DNA from: an uncultured Muribaculaceae bacterium
Lineage (GTDB): Bacteria > Bacteroidota > Bacteroidia > Bacteroidales > Muribaculaceae
DNA length: 40,345 nt
NCBI GenBank assembly: GCA_910579675.1
Contig: CAJTUF010000023.1
Coordinates: 1 to 40,345, forward strand
Direction of reading: 5' to 3'
Each line of letters opens with the position of its first letter. Position 1 is the stretch's first letter. The translations under genes and the position numbers were made by a program. The notes beneath the pieces were generated by a model, which made no database searches, was not told the DNA's origin, and saw only the letters and a list, made by a program, of their open reading frames with translations. Below, piece by piece: positions 23,756 through 31,384 of the stretch.

Positions 23756-24181
23756 TCAGAGCGACAGATGGAGGATCGGAAATGGCCTGCCGTCGGAGTC
23801 GAGATCTGAACGCCCTGCGACGCGGAATCCCTTAGCTTGATAGAAAGCGAGGGCGTCGGGGTTTTGCTCGTTGACATCCACATGGGTCGCGCCCAGGCTG
23901 ACAGCGTGGTTGATGAGGATGGTGCCGAAGCCCCGGCCAATCTTGTCGGCGTCGACAAACAACATCTCGATCCTATTGTCTGAAAGGCCTATAAATCCGC
24001 CAATCTTGTCGCCGTCGGTTATGGCATATAAAACTACATTGGCAAAATATGTAGGGAGGTTGGCTCTGATCGCCGCAATATCCTCCTCGCTCAAAAAAGA
24101 GTGGGTGGCCCTTACCGAGCGCTCCCAGAGGAGCGTGAGCTCCCTGAAGTCGGTTGTATCGCATAGTCTGATGTGTCGCAT
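23756..24181 (-). CDS. GNAT-family N-acetyltransferase
   Basis: This 141-residue protein has the GNAT fold: an early HSFLSEEDI segment, the beta-4/acetyl-CoA-binding segment IEMLFVDADKIGRGFGTILINHA (pyrophosphate loop GRGFG around residue 88) and NPDALAFYQAKGFRVAGR near the end. The pattern resembles YjaB-like acetyltransferases. It transfers acetyl from acetyl-CoA to an amine; the acceptor is unknown. It is a single gene with its own promoter, so close to the ATG that the transcript may be leaderless. Confidence 0.88.
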   Translation of the reverse strand: MRHIRLCDTTDFRELTLLWERSVRATHSFLSEEDIAAIRANLPTYFANVVLYAITDGDKIGGFIGLSDNRIEMLFVDADKIGRGFGTILINHAVSLGATHVDVNEQNPDALAFYQAKGFRVAGRSDLDSDGRPFPILHLSL

Positions 24182-24185
24182 GCTG

Positions 24186-24193
24186 CAAAAATA
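24186..24193 (-). promoter_or_regulatory. Promoter -7 element of the GNAT gene, nearly leaderless
   Basis: On the minus strand TATTTTTG matches TAnnTTTG and ends four bases before the ATG at 24181, so transcription should start around the start codon itself. No convincing -33 element is seen. Confidence 0.5.
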
Positions 24194-24277
24194 GTGCTTT
24201 TATTCATTTATATTTTGTTGGCCGGGCATAAAAACAAAGGTGTCCTTTAATTTAGGGTAATAATCGCTATTTTTATT

Positions 24278-24285
24278 TACCTTTG
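24278..24285 (+). promoter_or_regulatory. Promoter -7 element for the small ORF and outer-membrane barrel
   Basis: TACCTTTG matches TAnnTTTG, 27 bases before the small ORF. The upstream element is weak (TTTA at 24251-24254). Confidence 0.55.
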
Positions 24286-24312
24286 CAGCATCAAATCGGT
24301 AAATCGATTCCT

Positions 24313-24414
24313 ATGAGACAATTTATCACACTTCTCGCAATCTCCATCTGCACGTTGACATCCATTATGTGTGGAGCTGAGGAGCCGGTGATCAGGTCCA
24401 CAGCGATACTTTAA
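24313..24414 (+). CDS. Tiny secreted-peptide ORF upstream of the barrel gene
   Basis: A 33-residue open frame starts MRQFITLLAISICTLTSIMC, which looks like a signal peptide, possibly with a lipobox-like IMC, and continues only 13 residues (ending RSTAIL) before TAA. It begins 27 bases after a promoter element and ends 13 bases before the barrel gene. It could be a real small secreted peptide, an upstream translated ORF that sets barrel expression, or the truncated start of a decayed gene. No family is recognised. Confidence 0.4.
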   Translation: MRQFITLLAISICTLTSIMCGAEEPVIRSTAIL

Positions 24415-24427
24415 ATATAGCCTATAA

Positions 24428-27346
24428 ATGAAGCAGATATTTGTGATATTGTTGTTAATTGGAGCGGCTTTCAATGCTTCAGCTCGAGAATATGAGATTC
24501 TGGGCAGAATATTTGACGCCAATACCGAGCAGCGGCTTGGCAACGCAAGACTGACCGTAGTCGACCCCGTTGACGGGACGATTCACGGCGAAGGCGTTGA
24601 CTCGTATTATGGTCCCAAGCCCAATAAAGAGAACTGGTTCATCTTCAACTTTTGGACTGAGGGGAGTGATAGCCTCAATCTTCTGCTTCGAATCAACCAA
24701 CCCGGCTATAAGCCGAAAGCCATCCCGCTGAAAATAGGGCATGGTACTCCCAAGCGAATAGAATTGAATGAGCCAATATGGATGGTCAGTGACACTTCGG
24801 CCCTGACTGCCGAAATGGTAAGGGAGCTTAAAGAAGTCTCGGTCGTCGGCACCCGCATCAAGATGGTGGTCAGAGGCGACACTCTTGTCTATGACGCAGC
24901 CGCCTTTCAGCTAAGCGAAGGTTCAATGCTTGACGCACTCGTAAGCCAGCTTCCCGGCGTAGCGCTGGACAATCAGGGGCGTATCACGGTCAACGGCAAA
25001 TTCGTAAGTTCACTTCTTGTCGACGGAAAGGATTTCTTCTCAGGCGACCCGAATATCGCGCTTAAAAATCTGCCCGCTTATATCGTGAAGAACATCAAGG
25101 TCTATAACAGACAGAAAGAGTTCAATCGAAAAAGCCCTGGGATGCAGACGGAAGAAGATATTGTCATGGATGTGAGACTAAAGAAGCAATATCAGCAGGG
25201 ATTCCTTGCCAACCTTGAAGGAGGATACGGCAGCGGGAACAAGTATCAGGGGCGTATATTCGCTCTCGAATATGCGCGAAACGGACGTATAGGCTTTTTT
25301 GCCAACGTCAACAATATCAACAACGACTCACGCGGGCCCGGTCTGTGGGATGAAAACTGGCGTGAGAACCGCTCTAACGATGGCGACCGGCGCATTGTCA
25401 AAGCCGGTATCGACTGGCAATGGACATTTCACCAGGAAGTAGACTCTCTCGGAGTGCATACAAAAAGTTTCGGTTTAGACGGCACCGCGACATATACCCT
25501 TGAACACAAAAATCTTACTGAAATGGTGTCGACGACACAGTTTTTGACAGACGGCAACCGATATGGACGCACTGTTTCAGATACCCGCAGCCGTGACGAG
25601 CAACTTTATAGCCAGCTTTATATTTGGGGCGTTCCGAAAAAAAATCTATCCATCTATATCCAACCATCTTTCAAATATCAGACCGGTCGCTTCACCACTT
25701 TCGCCACGGAAGCTGAATTTGCTGTCAATCCGCATGAGACATCACGGGGAGAGGCCATCGATTCAGTCCGCGGCTCTGTCGACGGCCGGTATGCCAATGA
25801 CAATCTCCTTATATACCGGGAGAATCTGAACGGCATGACGACACGCAGGGCCATCGGTACCGACGGCAATCTTAACATATCTATCGGAAATGCATATTTG
25901 TATGGACGGATGCTCAATGTCTATTTCGACTGGGATTACAACAGTTTACGCTATCGCGACAATGTCAGCCGCATGATCGACTACCGCTTGAATCATACCG
26001 ACGATATTCACCGTAATCTCCTTACCTCAGCTCCAGGCTATAATCTGAAACTATCCCCGTCGGTAAGAGCCATTAAGAAATTTGATTATGAGAAGGGGCA
26101 GACCGAGCTTACTCTCCTCTACCGCATGGGACACGGCAAGGAACAGGGCGAGCAGGCTGTATACGCTCTCTCCGACCCCGACATGCCGCTCGACCAGGCG
26201 ATGATGGACGCGACAAACTCTTTCTATTCACTGCTCACCACAACCGACAACGGACTCAATGCCGATGTGAAGATGACACACCGCATCAGCAACGACTGGA
26301 TGCTCAACCTCCAAGTCGGTCAACAGCTGAAATATCTCCATCGCAACCTGCATTACGACAGAGCCGCCATCGACACGGTCATAGTCCGAAACACCGTGAT
26401 GTATACCCCTCAGATATGGCTGACCCTCACACACGAAAGCCGCATCACACGGAAATACGAGCTGTTTTTCAAGGCCGAGAACACACCCGTCAACATGACG
26501 AGGCTCTTCAACACCACCGACAACACCGATCCCCTCAATATATTTCTCGGCAATCCGGCTCTGCGCGGATCCACGACGTATACCGGCATGCTGCGTTACG
26601 AGCAGCGTCAGTCGTTGGCTGAACGGGTTCTGTCGGCACAGTTGAATTACTATAATTATTCCAATCGTGTGGGGCAGCTGAAGATATACAATCCGACCAA
26701 TGGCGTGAGCACATTTATGCCTGTAAATGTCAAGGGGTCATATCGTCTTTACGGTACGGTAGACTTCACCACGCCATTTCCGTCACGGAGCAAGCGGTTT
26801 TGGTTCACGTCATCGACCAAGTGCGATTATGTGCATAACCCCGACTTGGTGAGCGAGTCGACGCCAGATGCCGCCATAAAGGAGACAATACGCAACCTGT
26901 CGTTATCGCAGGATCTCCGGCTGCAGTGGAAGGTCGCCCAGGGCTATACCATCGGACTTAATTTCTCGGCGACATGGCGCAATGTCTCGTCATATCGCCA
27001 AGATTTCTCGACCATCAGCGCCGTCGACCTGCGGAGTGGACTGACAGCCAACCTCCGGCTGCCGGGCGATGTGATACTTGCCACAGACATTTCGGTCACC
27101 GACAGGATGGGATATGAGGACAATGCACTCAATAACACCGACTGGATATGGAATGCACGTGTGGAACGCTCATGGCTCAACGGCCGACTGACAGCCAAAG
27201 TCGATGCCTACGACATACTCAACCGCATCAACAACGTAAATGTGAGGATCAACTCGCTCGGGCGCACTGAGACCTGGACCAATTCCATGTCACGATATGT
27301 TCTCCTCACACTCGCCTGGCGCTTCTCAATCATGCCTCAAAAATGA
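24428..27346 (+). CDS. Outer-membrane beta-barrel protein, TonB-dependent-receptor-like
   Basis: This 972-residue protein has a signal peptide (MKQIFVILLLIGAAFNASA), a carboxypeptidase-regulatory-like domain (about 22-115; YEILGRIFDANTEQRLGNARLTV), then a plug-like region (about 140-235, with LVSQLPGVALDNQGRITVNG and SLLVDGKDFFSGDP), then a long run of alternating aromatic beta strands ending TLAWRFS. This is the layout of the Bacteroidetes outer-membrane barrel family related to TonB-dependent receptors. No SusD-like partner is adjacent, so it is not a standard polysaccharide-utilisation pair. Substrate is unknown. Base composition looks a little lower in GC than the surrounding genes. Confidence 0.85.
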   Translation: MKQIFVILLLIGAAFNASAREYEILGRIFDANTEQRLGNARLTVVDPVDGTIHGEGVDSYYGPKPNKENWFIFNFWTEGSDSLNLLLRINQPGYKPKAIPLKIGHGTPKRIELNEPIWMVSDTSALTAEMVRELKEVSVVGTRIKMVVRGDTLVYDAAAFQLSEGSMLDALVSQLPGVALDNQGRITVNGKFVSSLLVDGKDFFSGDPNIALKNLPAYIVKNIKVYNRQKEFNRKSPGMQTEEDIVMDVRLKKQYQQGFLANLEGGYGSGNKYQGRIFALEYARNGRIGFFANVNNINNDSRGPGLWDENWRENRSNDGDRRIVKAGIDWQWTFHQEVDSLGVHTKSFGLDGTATYTLEHKNLTEMVSTTQFLTDGNRYGRTVSDTRSRDEQLYSQLYIWGVPKKNLSIYIQPSFKYQTGRFTTFATEAEFAVNPHETSRGEAIDSVRGSVDGRYANDNLLIYRENLNGMTTRRAIGTDGNLNISIGNAYLYGRMLNVYFDWDYNSLRYRDNVSRMIDYRLNHTDDIHRNLLTSAPGYNLKLSPSVRAIKKFDYEKGQTELTLLYRMGHGKEQGEQAVYALSDPDMPLDQAMMDATNSFYSLLTTTDNGLNADVKMTHRISNDWMLNLQVGQQLKYLHRNLHYDRAAIDTVIVRNTVMYTPQIWLTLTHESRITRKYELFFKAENTPVNMTRLFNTTDNTDPLNIFLGNPALRGSTTYTGMLRYEQRQSLAERVLSAQLNYYNYSNRVGQLKIYNPTNGVSTFMPVNVKGSYRLYGTVDFTTPFPSRSKRFWFTSSTKCDYVHNPDLVSESTPDAAIKETIRNLSLSQDLRLQWKVAQGYTIGLNFSATWRNVSSYRQDFSTISAVDLRSGLTANLRLPGDVILATDISVTDRMGYEDNALNNTDWIWNARVERSWLNGRLTAKVDAYDILNRINNVNVRINSLGRTETWTNSMSRYVLLTLAWRFSIMPQK

Positions 27347-27439
27347 AATTCGCCCGGCATTATGAATGACGTCACAAGCTATGATAAGGATGATGTCGGG
27401 AGGGGAAAAGCAACTACTGTAGGAAAAGTCAATGAATCG

Positions 27440-27566
27440 GGTCGCCCACCCGGCGCATAGCGCCCAGAGCCCCCTTGGTGGCGTCCCTCGGATGATAGCC
27501 CACTCAAAGGCGGCTAACGCGCGCTCCTCCATCGTCGTCGTAGCAGATGCTCCGTGGAGCATCCAA
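27440..27566 (+). repeat. Palindromic repeat element, copy C
   Basis: The stretch 27440-27535 resembles the reverse complement of 34150-34250 over most of its length, sharing CCGGCGC, TAGCGCCC, AAGCCCCC-like and CACTCAAAGGCG blocks. It is followed by the hairpin GATGCTCC-GT-GGAGCATC (27546-27563), the same module found in copies A and B. The remainder of the gap between the barrel gene and the aspS promoter (27347-27439) shows no further feature. Confidence 0.75.
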
Positions 27567-27569
27567 ATA

Positions 27570-27581
27570 TACCCATGGGTA
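27570..27581. promoter_or_regulatory. 12-bp perfect palindrome upstream of the aspS promoter
   Basis: TACCCATGGGTA reads the same on both strands and lies 16 bases upstream of the -33 element. It could be a regulator-binding site; no protein can be named. Confidence 0.3.
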
Positions 27582-27597
27582 ATGCCGCAGATAATAT

Positions 27598-27628
27598 TTT
27601 GAGGGGATGGGGATTTTTAGTAACTTTG
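27598..27628 (+). promoter_or_regulatory. aspS promoter
   Basis: TTTG (27598-27601) and TAACTTTG (27621-27628) are separated by 19 bases, close to the Bacteroidetes consensus. The leader of about 90 bases contains a GC-rich hairpin CCCGC/GCGGG near 27647-27659. Confidence 0.78.
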
Positions 27629-27725
27629 CGGCGGCCTTGTATGCGGCCCGCCGGGCGGGTCGCTTCATGGCAGATGGCGCCGTAGAGGCGTCCGGATCAA
27701 AAAGCTATAGCATAAACATATATAT

Positions 27726-29501
27726 ATGTACAGGACCAATACATGCGGCGAGCTCCGTCTCGCCGACGCGGGCCGCGAGGTTACTCTCGCCGGCTGGGTG
27801 CAGCGTGTCAGGAAAATGGGCGGCATGACCTTTGTCGACCTCCGCGACCGTTATGGCATCACACAGATAGTGACCAATGTGGAGCGCGACAGCAATCTGC
27901 AGGAAGCAGCCGCCCATCTCGGGCGCGAGTATGTGGTGCAGGTCAAGGGTATCGTTGCCGAGCGAGAGTCGAAAAACGCCCACAATCCTACCGGCGATAT
28001 AGAGATCATAGCCTCTGACATCAAAATCCTCAACCGCTCGGAAGTGCCTCCGTTTACAATCGAGGATGATACCGATGGCGGCGACGACCTCCGCATGCGC
28101 TACCGCTATCTCGACCTGCGCCGAGGAGCTGTGCGCCGTAATCTTGAGCTTCGCCACCGCATGGCATTTGAGATGCGCCGCTACCTCTCCGACCATGGAT
28201 TTCTTGAGGTGGAAACACCGGTGCTCATCAAGTCGACCCCTGAGGGCGCACGCGACTTTGTTGTGCCCTCGCGCATGAACCCAGGCCAATTTTACGCTCT
28301 TCCCCAAAGCCCCCAGACCTTCAAGCAGCTCCTTATGGTGAGCGGCTTCGATCGCTACTTCCAGATCGTGAAGTGTTTCCGCGACGAGGATCTGCGCGCC
28401 GACCGCCAGCCCGAGTTTACTCAGATCGACTGCGAGATGAGCTTTGTTGAGCAGGAAGATGTGCTCAATATGTTTGAGGGCCTTGTGAAGCATATATTCA
28501 AATATGTAAAGGATATTGACTTTGTCGAGCCCTTCCCGCGCATGACATGGGCCGACGCTATGCGTCTTTACGGCTCCGACAAGCCCGACACCCGCTTCGG
28601 GATGGAGTTTGTCGAGCTCAAGGATCTTACCGAAGGCTCCGGCTTCGCTGTGATGGATTCAGCCGATTATGTAGGCGCCATCGTGGCTCCCGGATGTGCC
28701 GGCTACACCCGCAAGCAGCTCGATGAGCTTACCGACTTTGTGAAGCGTCCGCAGATCGGCGCCAAAGGCATGATGTGGGTCAAGTTTGAGGCCGACGGAT
28801 CGATCAAGAGCTCGGTGGGTAAATTCTTCACTGAGGATCAGATCCGTGCATGGGGCGAGCGCGCAGGCGCCAAGCCCGGCGATCTGATGCTTATCCTTGC
28901 CGGAAGCACCATGAGCACCCGTAAGCAGCTCTGCGAGCTGCGCCTCGAAATGGGTAGCCGTCTGGGACTCCGCGATCCGCAGAAGTTCTCATGCCTCTGG
29001 GTGATTGATTTCCCCCTCTTCGAGTGGGACGATGAGACCCAGCGTTTCTATGCCATGCACCATCCCTTCACAGCTCCCAACCCCGAAGATGTCGACAAGC
29101 TCGACAGCGATACCGGTTCGGTGCGCGCCACTGCTTACGATATGGTGGTCAACGGCAATGAGCTCGGCGGCGGCTCCATCCGTATCCACGATGCTGAGCT
29201 TCAAGATCATATGTTCCGTCTGCTCGGACTGAGTGAGGCCGATGCGCAGTATAAGTTTGGCTTCCTGATGAATGCCTTCAAGTATGGCGCACCCCCTCAC
29301 GGCGGTCTCGCATTTGGCTTCGACCGCTTTGTGGCAATACTCGCAGGTCTCGACTCGATCCGCGACACTATCGCCTTCCCGAAAAACAATTCGGGTCGCG
29401 ACATGATGATTGACGCCCCCTCTGAGATCGACGCATCCCAGCTTGAGGAGCTCTCTATCGACGTGGTGCTCCCCACCTCCGAGGAAGCTGAAACAAAGTG
29501 A
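27726..29501 (+). CDS. aspS: Aspartate--tRNA ligase
   Basis: This 591-residue class II synthetase charges tRNA-Asp. It has an N-terminal OB-fold anticodon-binding domain (about 1-105; CGELRLADAGREVTLAGWVQRVRKMGGMTFVDLRDRYGITQIV), motif 2 (CFRDEDLRADRQPEFTQID near residue 220), a bacterial GAD insertion (about 295-420) and motif 3 (GGLAFGFDRFVAIL near residue 535). The length is standard for the bacterial type. The start at 27726 follows a consensus promoter by about 100 bases, and Nif3 begins 4 bases after its stop. Bacterial-type AspRS with a separate GlnRS suggests direct glutaminylation; AspRS discrimination cannot be read directly. Confidence 0.97.
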   Translation: MYRTNTCGELRLADAGREVTLAGWVQRVRKMGGMTFVDLRDRYGITQIVTNVERDSNLQEAAAHLGREYVVQVKGIVAERESKNAHNPTGDIEIIASDIKILNRSEVPPFTIEDDTDGGDDLRMRYRYLDLRRGAVRRNLELRHRMAFEMRRYLSDHGFLEVETPVLIKSTPEGARDFVVPSRMNPGQFYALPQSPQTFKQLLMVSGFDRYFQIVKCFRDEDLRADRQPEFTQIDCEMSFVEQEDVLNMFEGLVKHIFKYVKDIDFVEPFPRMTWADAMRLYGSDKPDTRFGMEFVELKDLTEGSGFAVMDSADYVGAIVAPGCAGYTRKQLDELTDFVKRPQIGAKGMMWVKFEADGSIKSSVGKFFTEDQIRAWGERAGAKPGDLMLILAGSTMSTRKQLCELRLEMGSRLGLRDPQKFSCLWVIDFPLFEWDDETQRFYAMHHPFTAPNPEDVDKLDSDTGSVRATAYDMVVNGNELGGGSIRIHDAELQDHMFRLLGLSEADAQYKFGFLMNAFKYGAPPHGGLAFGFDRFVAILAGLDSIRDTIAFPKNNSGRDMMIDAPSEIDASQLEELSIDVVLPTSEEAETK

Positions 29502-29505
29502 TCCG

Positions 29506-30312
29506 ATGCCATTGATCTCCGATATCATAGCCGCTATAGAGGCCGAGGCCCCGCTCATCCTTCAGGAGAGCTGGGACAACTCAGGACTTCAGGTAGGCCA
29601 TGCCGACCGGGAATGTACCGGCGTGCTTCTGGCCCTTGATCCCTCGGAGGAGGTGGTTGAGGAAGCCAAGGCGGGTGGTTGCAATCTTATCGTGACCCAT
29701 CATCCGTTGATATTTCATGCACCCCGCCGTATCACCGGCGACACCGCGCAGCAGCGCATCATAGAGCGTGCGCTCTGCTCCGGCATAGCCATCTACAGCG
29801 CCCATACCAGTCTCGACAATGCTCCCCGTGGCCTCAACCGCCACGCGGCAGCATTGCTCGGACTCGAGGGGGTGAAGCCTCTCGTGCCGTCCGATCTTAT
29901 CGAGGGCGCGGGAAGCGGGGCTGTGGGAACTCTCCCGAAGCCTCTGTCGGGTCCCGAATTTGTGGCGTTGGTCAAGGCACGCTTCGGATCGCCGGTGGTG
30001 AGGTGTTCAGCCGCTATCGACCGCTATTCATCGGGCGTACAGATCAGTAGGGTTGCGCTCTGTACTGGCTCGGGCTCTTCGATGCTGGCCGATGCCGAGC
30101 GATCAGGAGCGCAAGTGTTTTTGACCTCCGATACCCGTTATCACGACTTTATCGACCATGGCCGAGAGAGCCTTATGATAGCCGACATAGGCCATCATGA
30201 GAGCGAACTTGCAGCCCGCGATATTTTTTATCGCCTTATTTCAGAAAAATTCAGTAACTTTGCAGTCCGATTGTCTGAATCGGACATCGCAAATCCAATA
30301 ATATATGCCTGA
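29506..30312 (+). CDS. Nif3-like dinuclear metal-centre hexameric protein
   Basis: This 268-residue protein has metal-binding motifs of the Nif3/YbgI family: LIVTHHPLIF with the His pair at 65-66, SAHTSLDNAPRGLN, and GHHESE near the C-terminus, together supplying a two-metal site in a toroid hexamer. Family biochemistry is uncertain; a GTP cyclohydrolase-like or hydrolase role has been proposed for relatives. The ATG at 29506, 4 bases after the aspS stop, fits the family start PLISDIIAAIEAEAP. The 3' part contains a promoter for the next gene. Confidence 0.92.
   Translation: MPLISDIIAAIEAEAPLILQESWDNSGLQVGHADRECTGVLLALDPSEEVVEEAKAGGCNLIVTHHPLIFHAPRRITGDTAQQRIIERALCSGIAIYSAHTSLDNAPRGLNRHAAALLGLEGVKPLVPSDLIEGAGSGAVGTLPKPLSGPEFVALVKARFGSPVVRCSAAIDRYSSGVQISRVALCTGSGSSMLADAERSGAQVFLTSDTRYHDFIDHGRESLMIADIGHHESELAARDIFYRLISEKFSNFAVRLSESDIANPIIYA
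30255..30262 (+). promoter_or_regulatory. Internal promoter -7 element for the zinc-ribbon gene
   Basis: TAACTTTG matches TAnnTTTG and lies inside the last 60 bases of the Nif3-like gene, about 110 bases before the next ATG. No strong -33 element is seen. Confidence 0.45.
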
Positions 30313-30371
30313 TCCCTTTCCGGGGCCCGGTGCATATTGCCATATACTCCCATACATCCATTTTTCATAGA

Positions 30372-31205
30372 ATGGCTACAACACCTAAAACCAAGGCCGA
30401 AAACCTCTCCGTAGAGTCGCGTCTTAAGTCGCTCTACAAGCTCCAGACTATTCTCTCAGAGATTGACCGTATCCGCTTTGTCCGCGGCGAGCTTCCTTTT
30501 GAAGTGCGTGACCTTGAGGATCAGATCGAAGGTCTTCACACCCGCATCGAAAAGTATCGCGCTGATATAGAAGAGTTTCGTCGCAAGTCGGCTGCCGAGC
30601 AGAATCATATCCTCGACGCCCAGAAGCAGATCGAGACCTATCGTCAGCAGATCGACAATGTGCGCAACAACCGCGAATATGATCTTCTGACAAAGGAAGT
30701 GGAATATCAGACACTTGAGATCGAGCTTGCCGAGAAGCATATCAACGAGTATGCCCGTGCCATCGACACCAAGACAGCTGAGATCGAAGCCACTGAAAGC
30801 GAGCTTGTCGACCGCAACCATATCCTCGACGAGAAGCGTCAGGAGCTCGAAGAGATCGTCAACGAGACCAAACAGGACGAGGAGAAACTCCGCGCCGAAG
30901 CTCTCGCTCTTGAGCCGAAGATCGATGAGCGCACACTCAATGCCTTCAAGCGCATCCGCAAGAATGCCCGCAATGGTCTTGGCATCGTCTATATCCAGCG
31001 TAATGCTTGTGGCGGCTGCTTCAACCGCATCCCTCCGCAGCGCCAGATGGAGATCAAGATGCACAAGAAAATCATTGTGTGTGAGTACTGCGGCCGCATC
31101 ATGATCGACCCCGAGCTTGCCGGTGTGAAGATCGATGTGCCTGTTTCCGAGAAGCCGGCACGCGCCAAGCGCACCGTGCGCAAGAGTGCGTCGAAAGGGG
31201 AGTAA
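30372..31205 (+). CDS. Coiled-coil protein with C4 zinc ribbon
   Basis: This 277-residue protein has a long charged coiled coil (about 15-185, rich in Glu/Lys/Arg/Gln) and a C-terminal zinc ribbon with cysteines 213, 216, 237 and 240 (CGGC...CEYC), then a basic tail (KPARAKRTVRKSASK). This is the layout of the bacterial CT398/C4 zinc-ribbon family, often encoded next to Nif3-like genes as here; proposed roles involve nucleic-acid or secretion partners. ATG 30372 is chosen over the frame start at 30330 because MATTPKTKAENLSVESRL is family-like. The basic tail could bind RNA or DNA. Confidence 0.88.
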   Translation: MATTPKTKAENLSVESRLKSLYKLQTILSEIDRIRFVRGELPFEVRDLEDQIEGLHTRIEKYRADIEEFRRKSAAEQNHILDAQKQIETYRQQIDNVRNNREYDLLTKEVEYQTLEIELAEKHINEYARAIDTKTAEIEATESELVDRNHILDEKRQELEEIVNETKQDEEKLRAEALALEPKIDERTLNAFKRIRKNARNGLGIVYIQRNACGGCFNRIPPQRQMEIKMHKKIIVCEYCGRIMIDPELAGVKIDVPVSEKPARAKRTVRKSASKGE

Positions 31206-31239
31206 TTCCGGCCACACTTAGCTGACTCTATTCCTGCCA

Positions 31240-31337
31240 CCTGCGGGGGTCGACTCTGATCCCCCGCGCAGGGCCTTATGGCAGTCACGACGTCGCCTCG
31301 TCCATGTCGCTGATAATTCAGCGTGGGGAGGCGGCGT
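31240..31337 (+). promoter_or_regulatory. Two hairpins between the zinc-ribbon gene and GH3 gene
   Basis: First hairpin: CCTGCGGGGG (31240-31249) pairs with CCCCCGCGCAGG (31261-31272) with a two-base bulge, a possible terminator though without a T-run. Second: ACGTCGCCTC (31290-31299) pairs with GAGGCGGCGT (31328-31337) with one wobble, and CGCTGA/TCAGCG (31308-31313 and 31318-31323) pair inside around a TAAT loop. The second lies about 50 bases before the GH3 ATG. Only an imperfect -7 element (TACGTTTC) was seen downstream. Confidence 0.45.
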
Positions 31338-31384
31338 AGTGTGGTATTATAGCATACGTTTCAATCTATCATCATTCCACAACC

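Noticed and set aside
24428..27346. SusC of a polysaccharide-utilisation locus
   Set aside because: No SusD-like gene is adjacent, the N-terminal layout fits the general outer-membrane barrel family, and the GH3 gene is 4 kb away past housekeeping genes.
27629..27725. T-box riboswitch in the aspS leader
   Set aside because: The leader is under 100 bases with no T-box sequence or specifier stem; only a GC-rich hairpin is seen.
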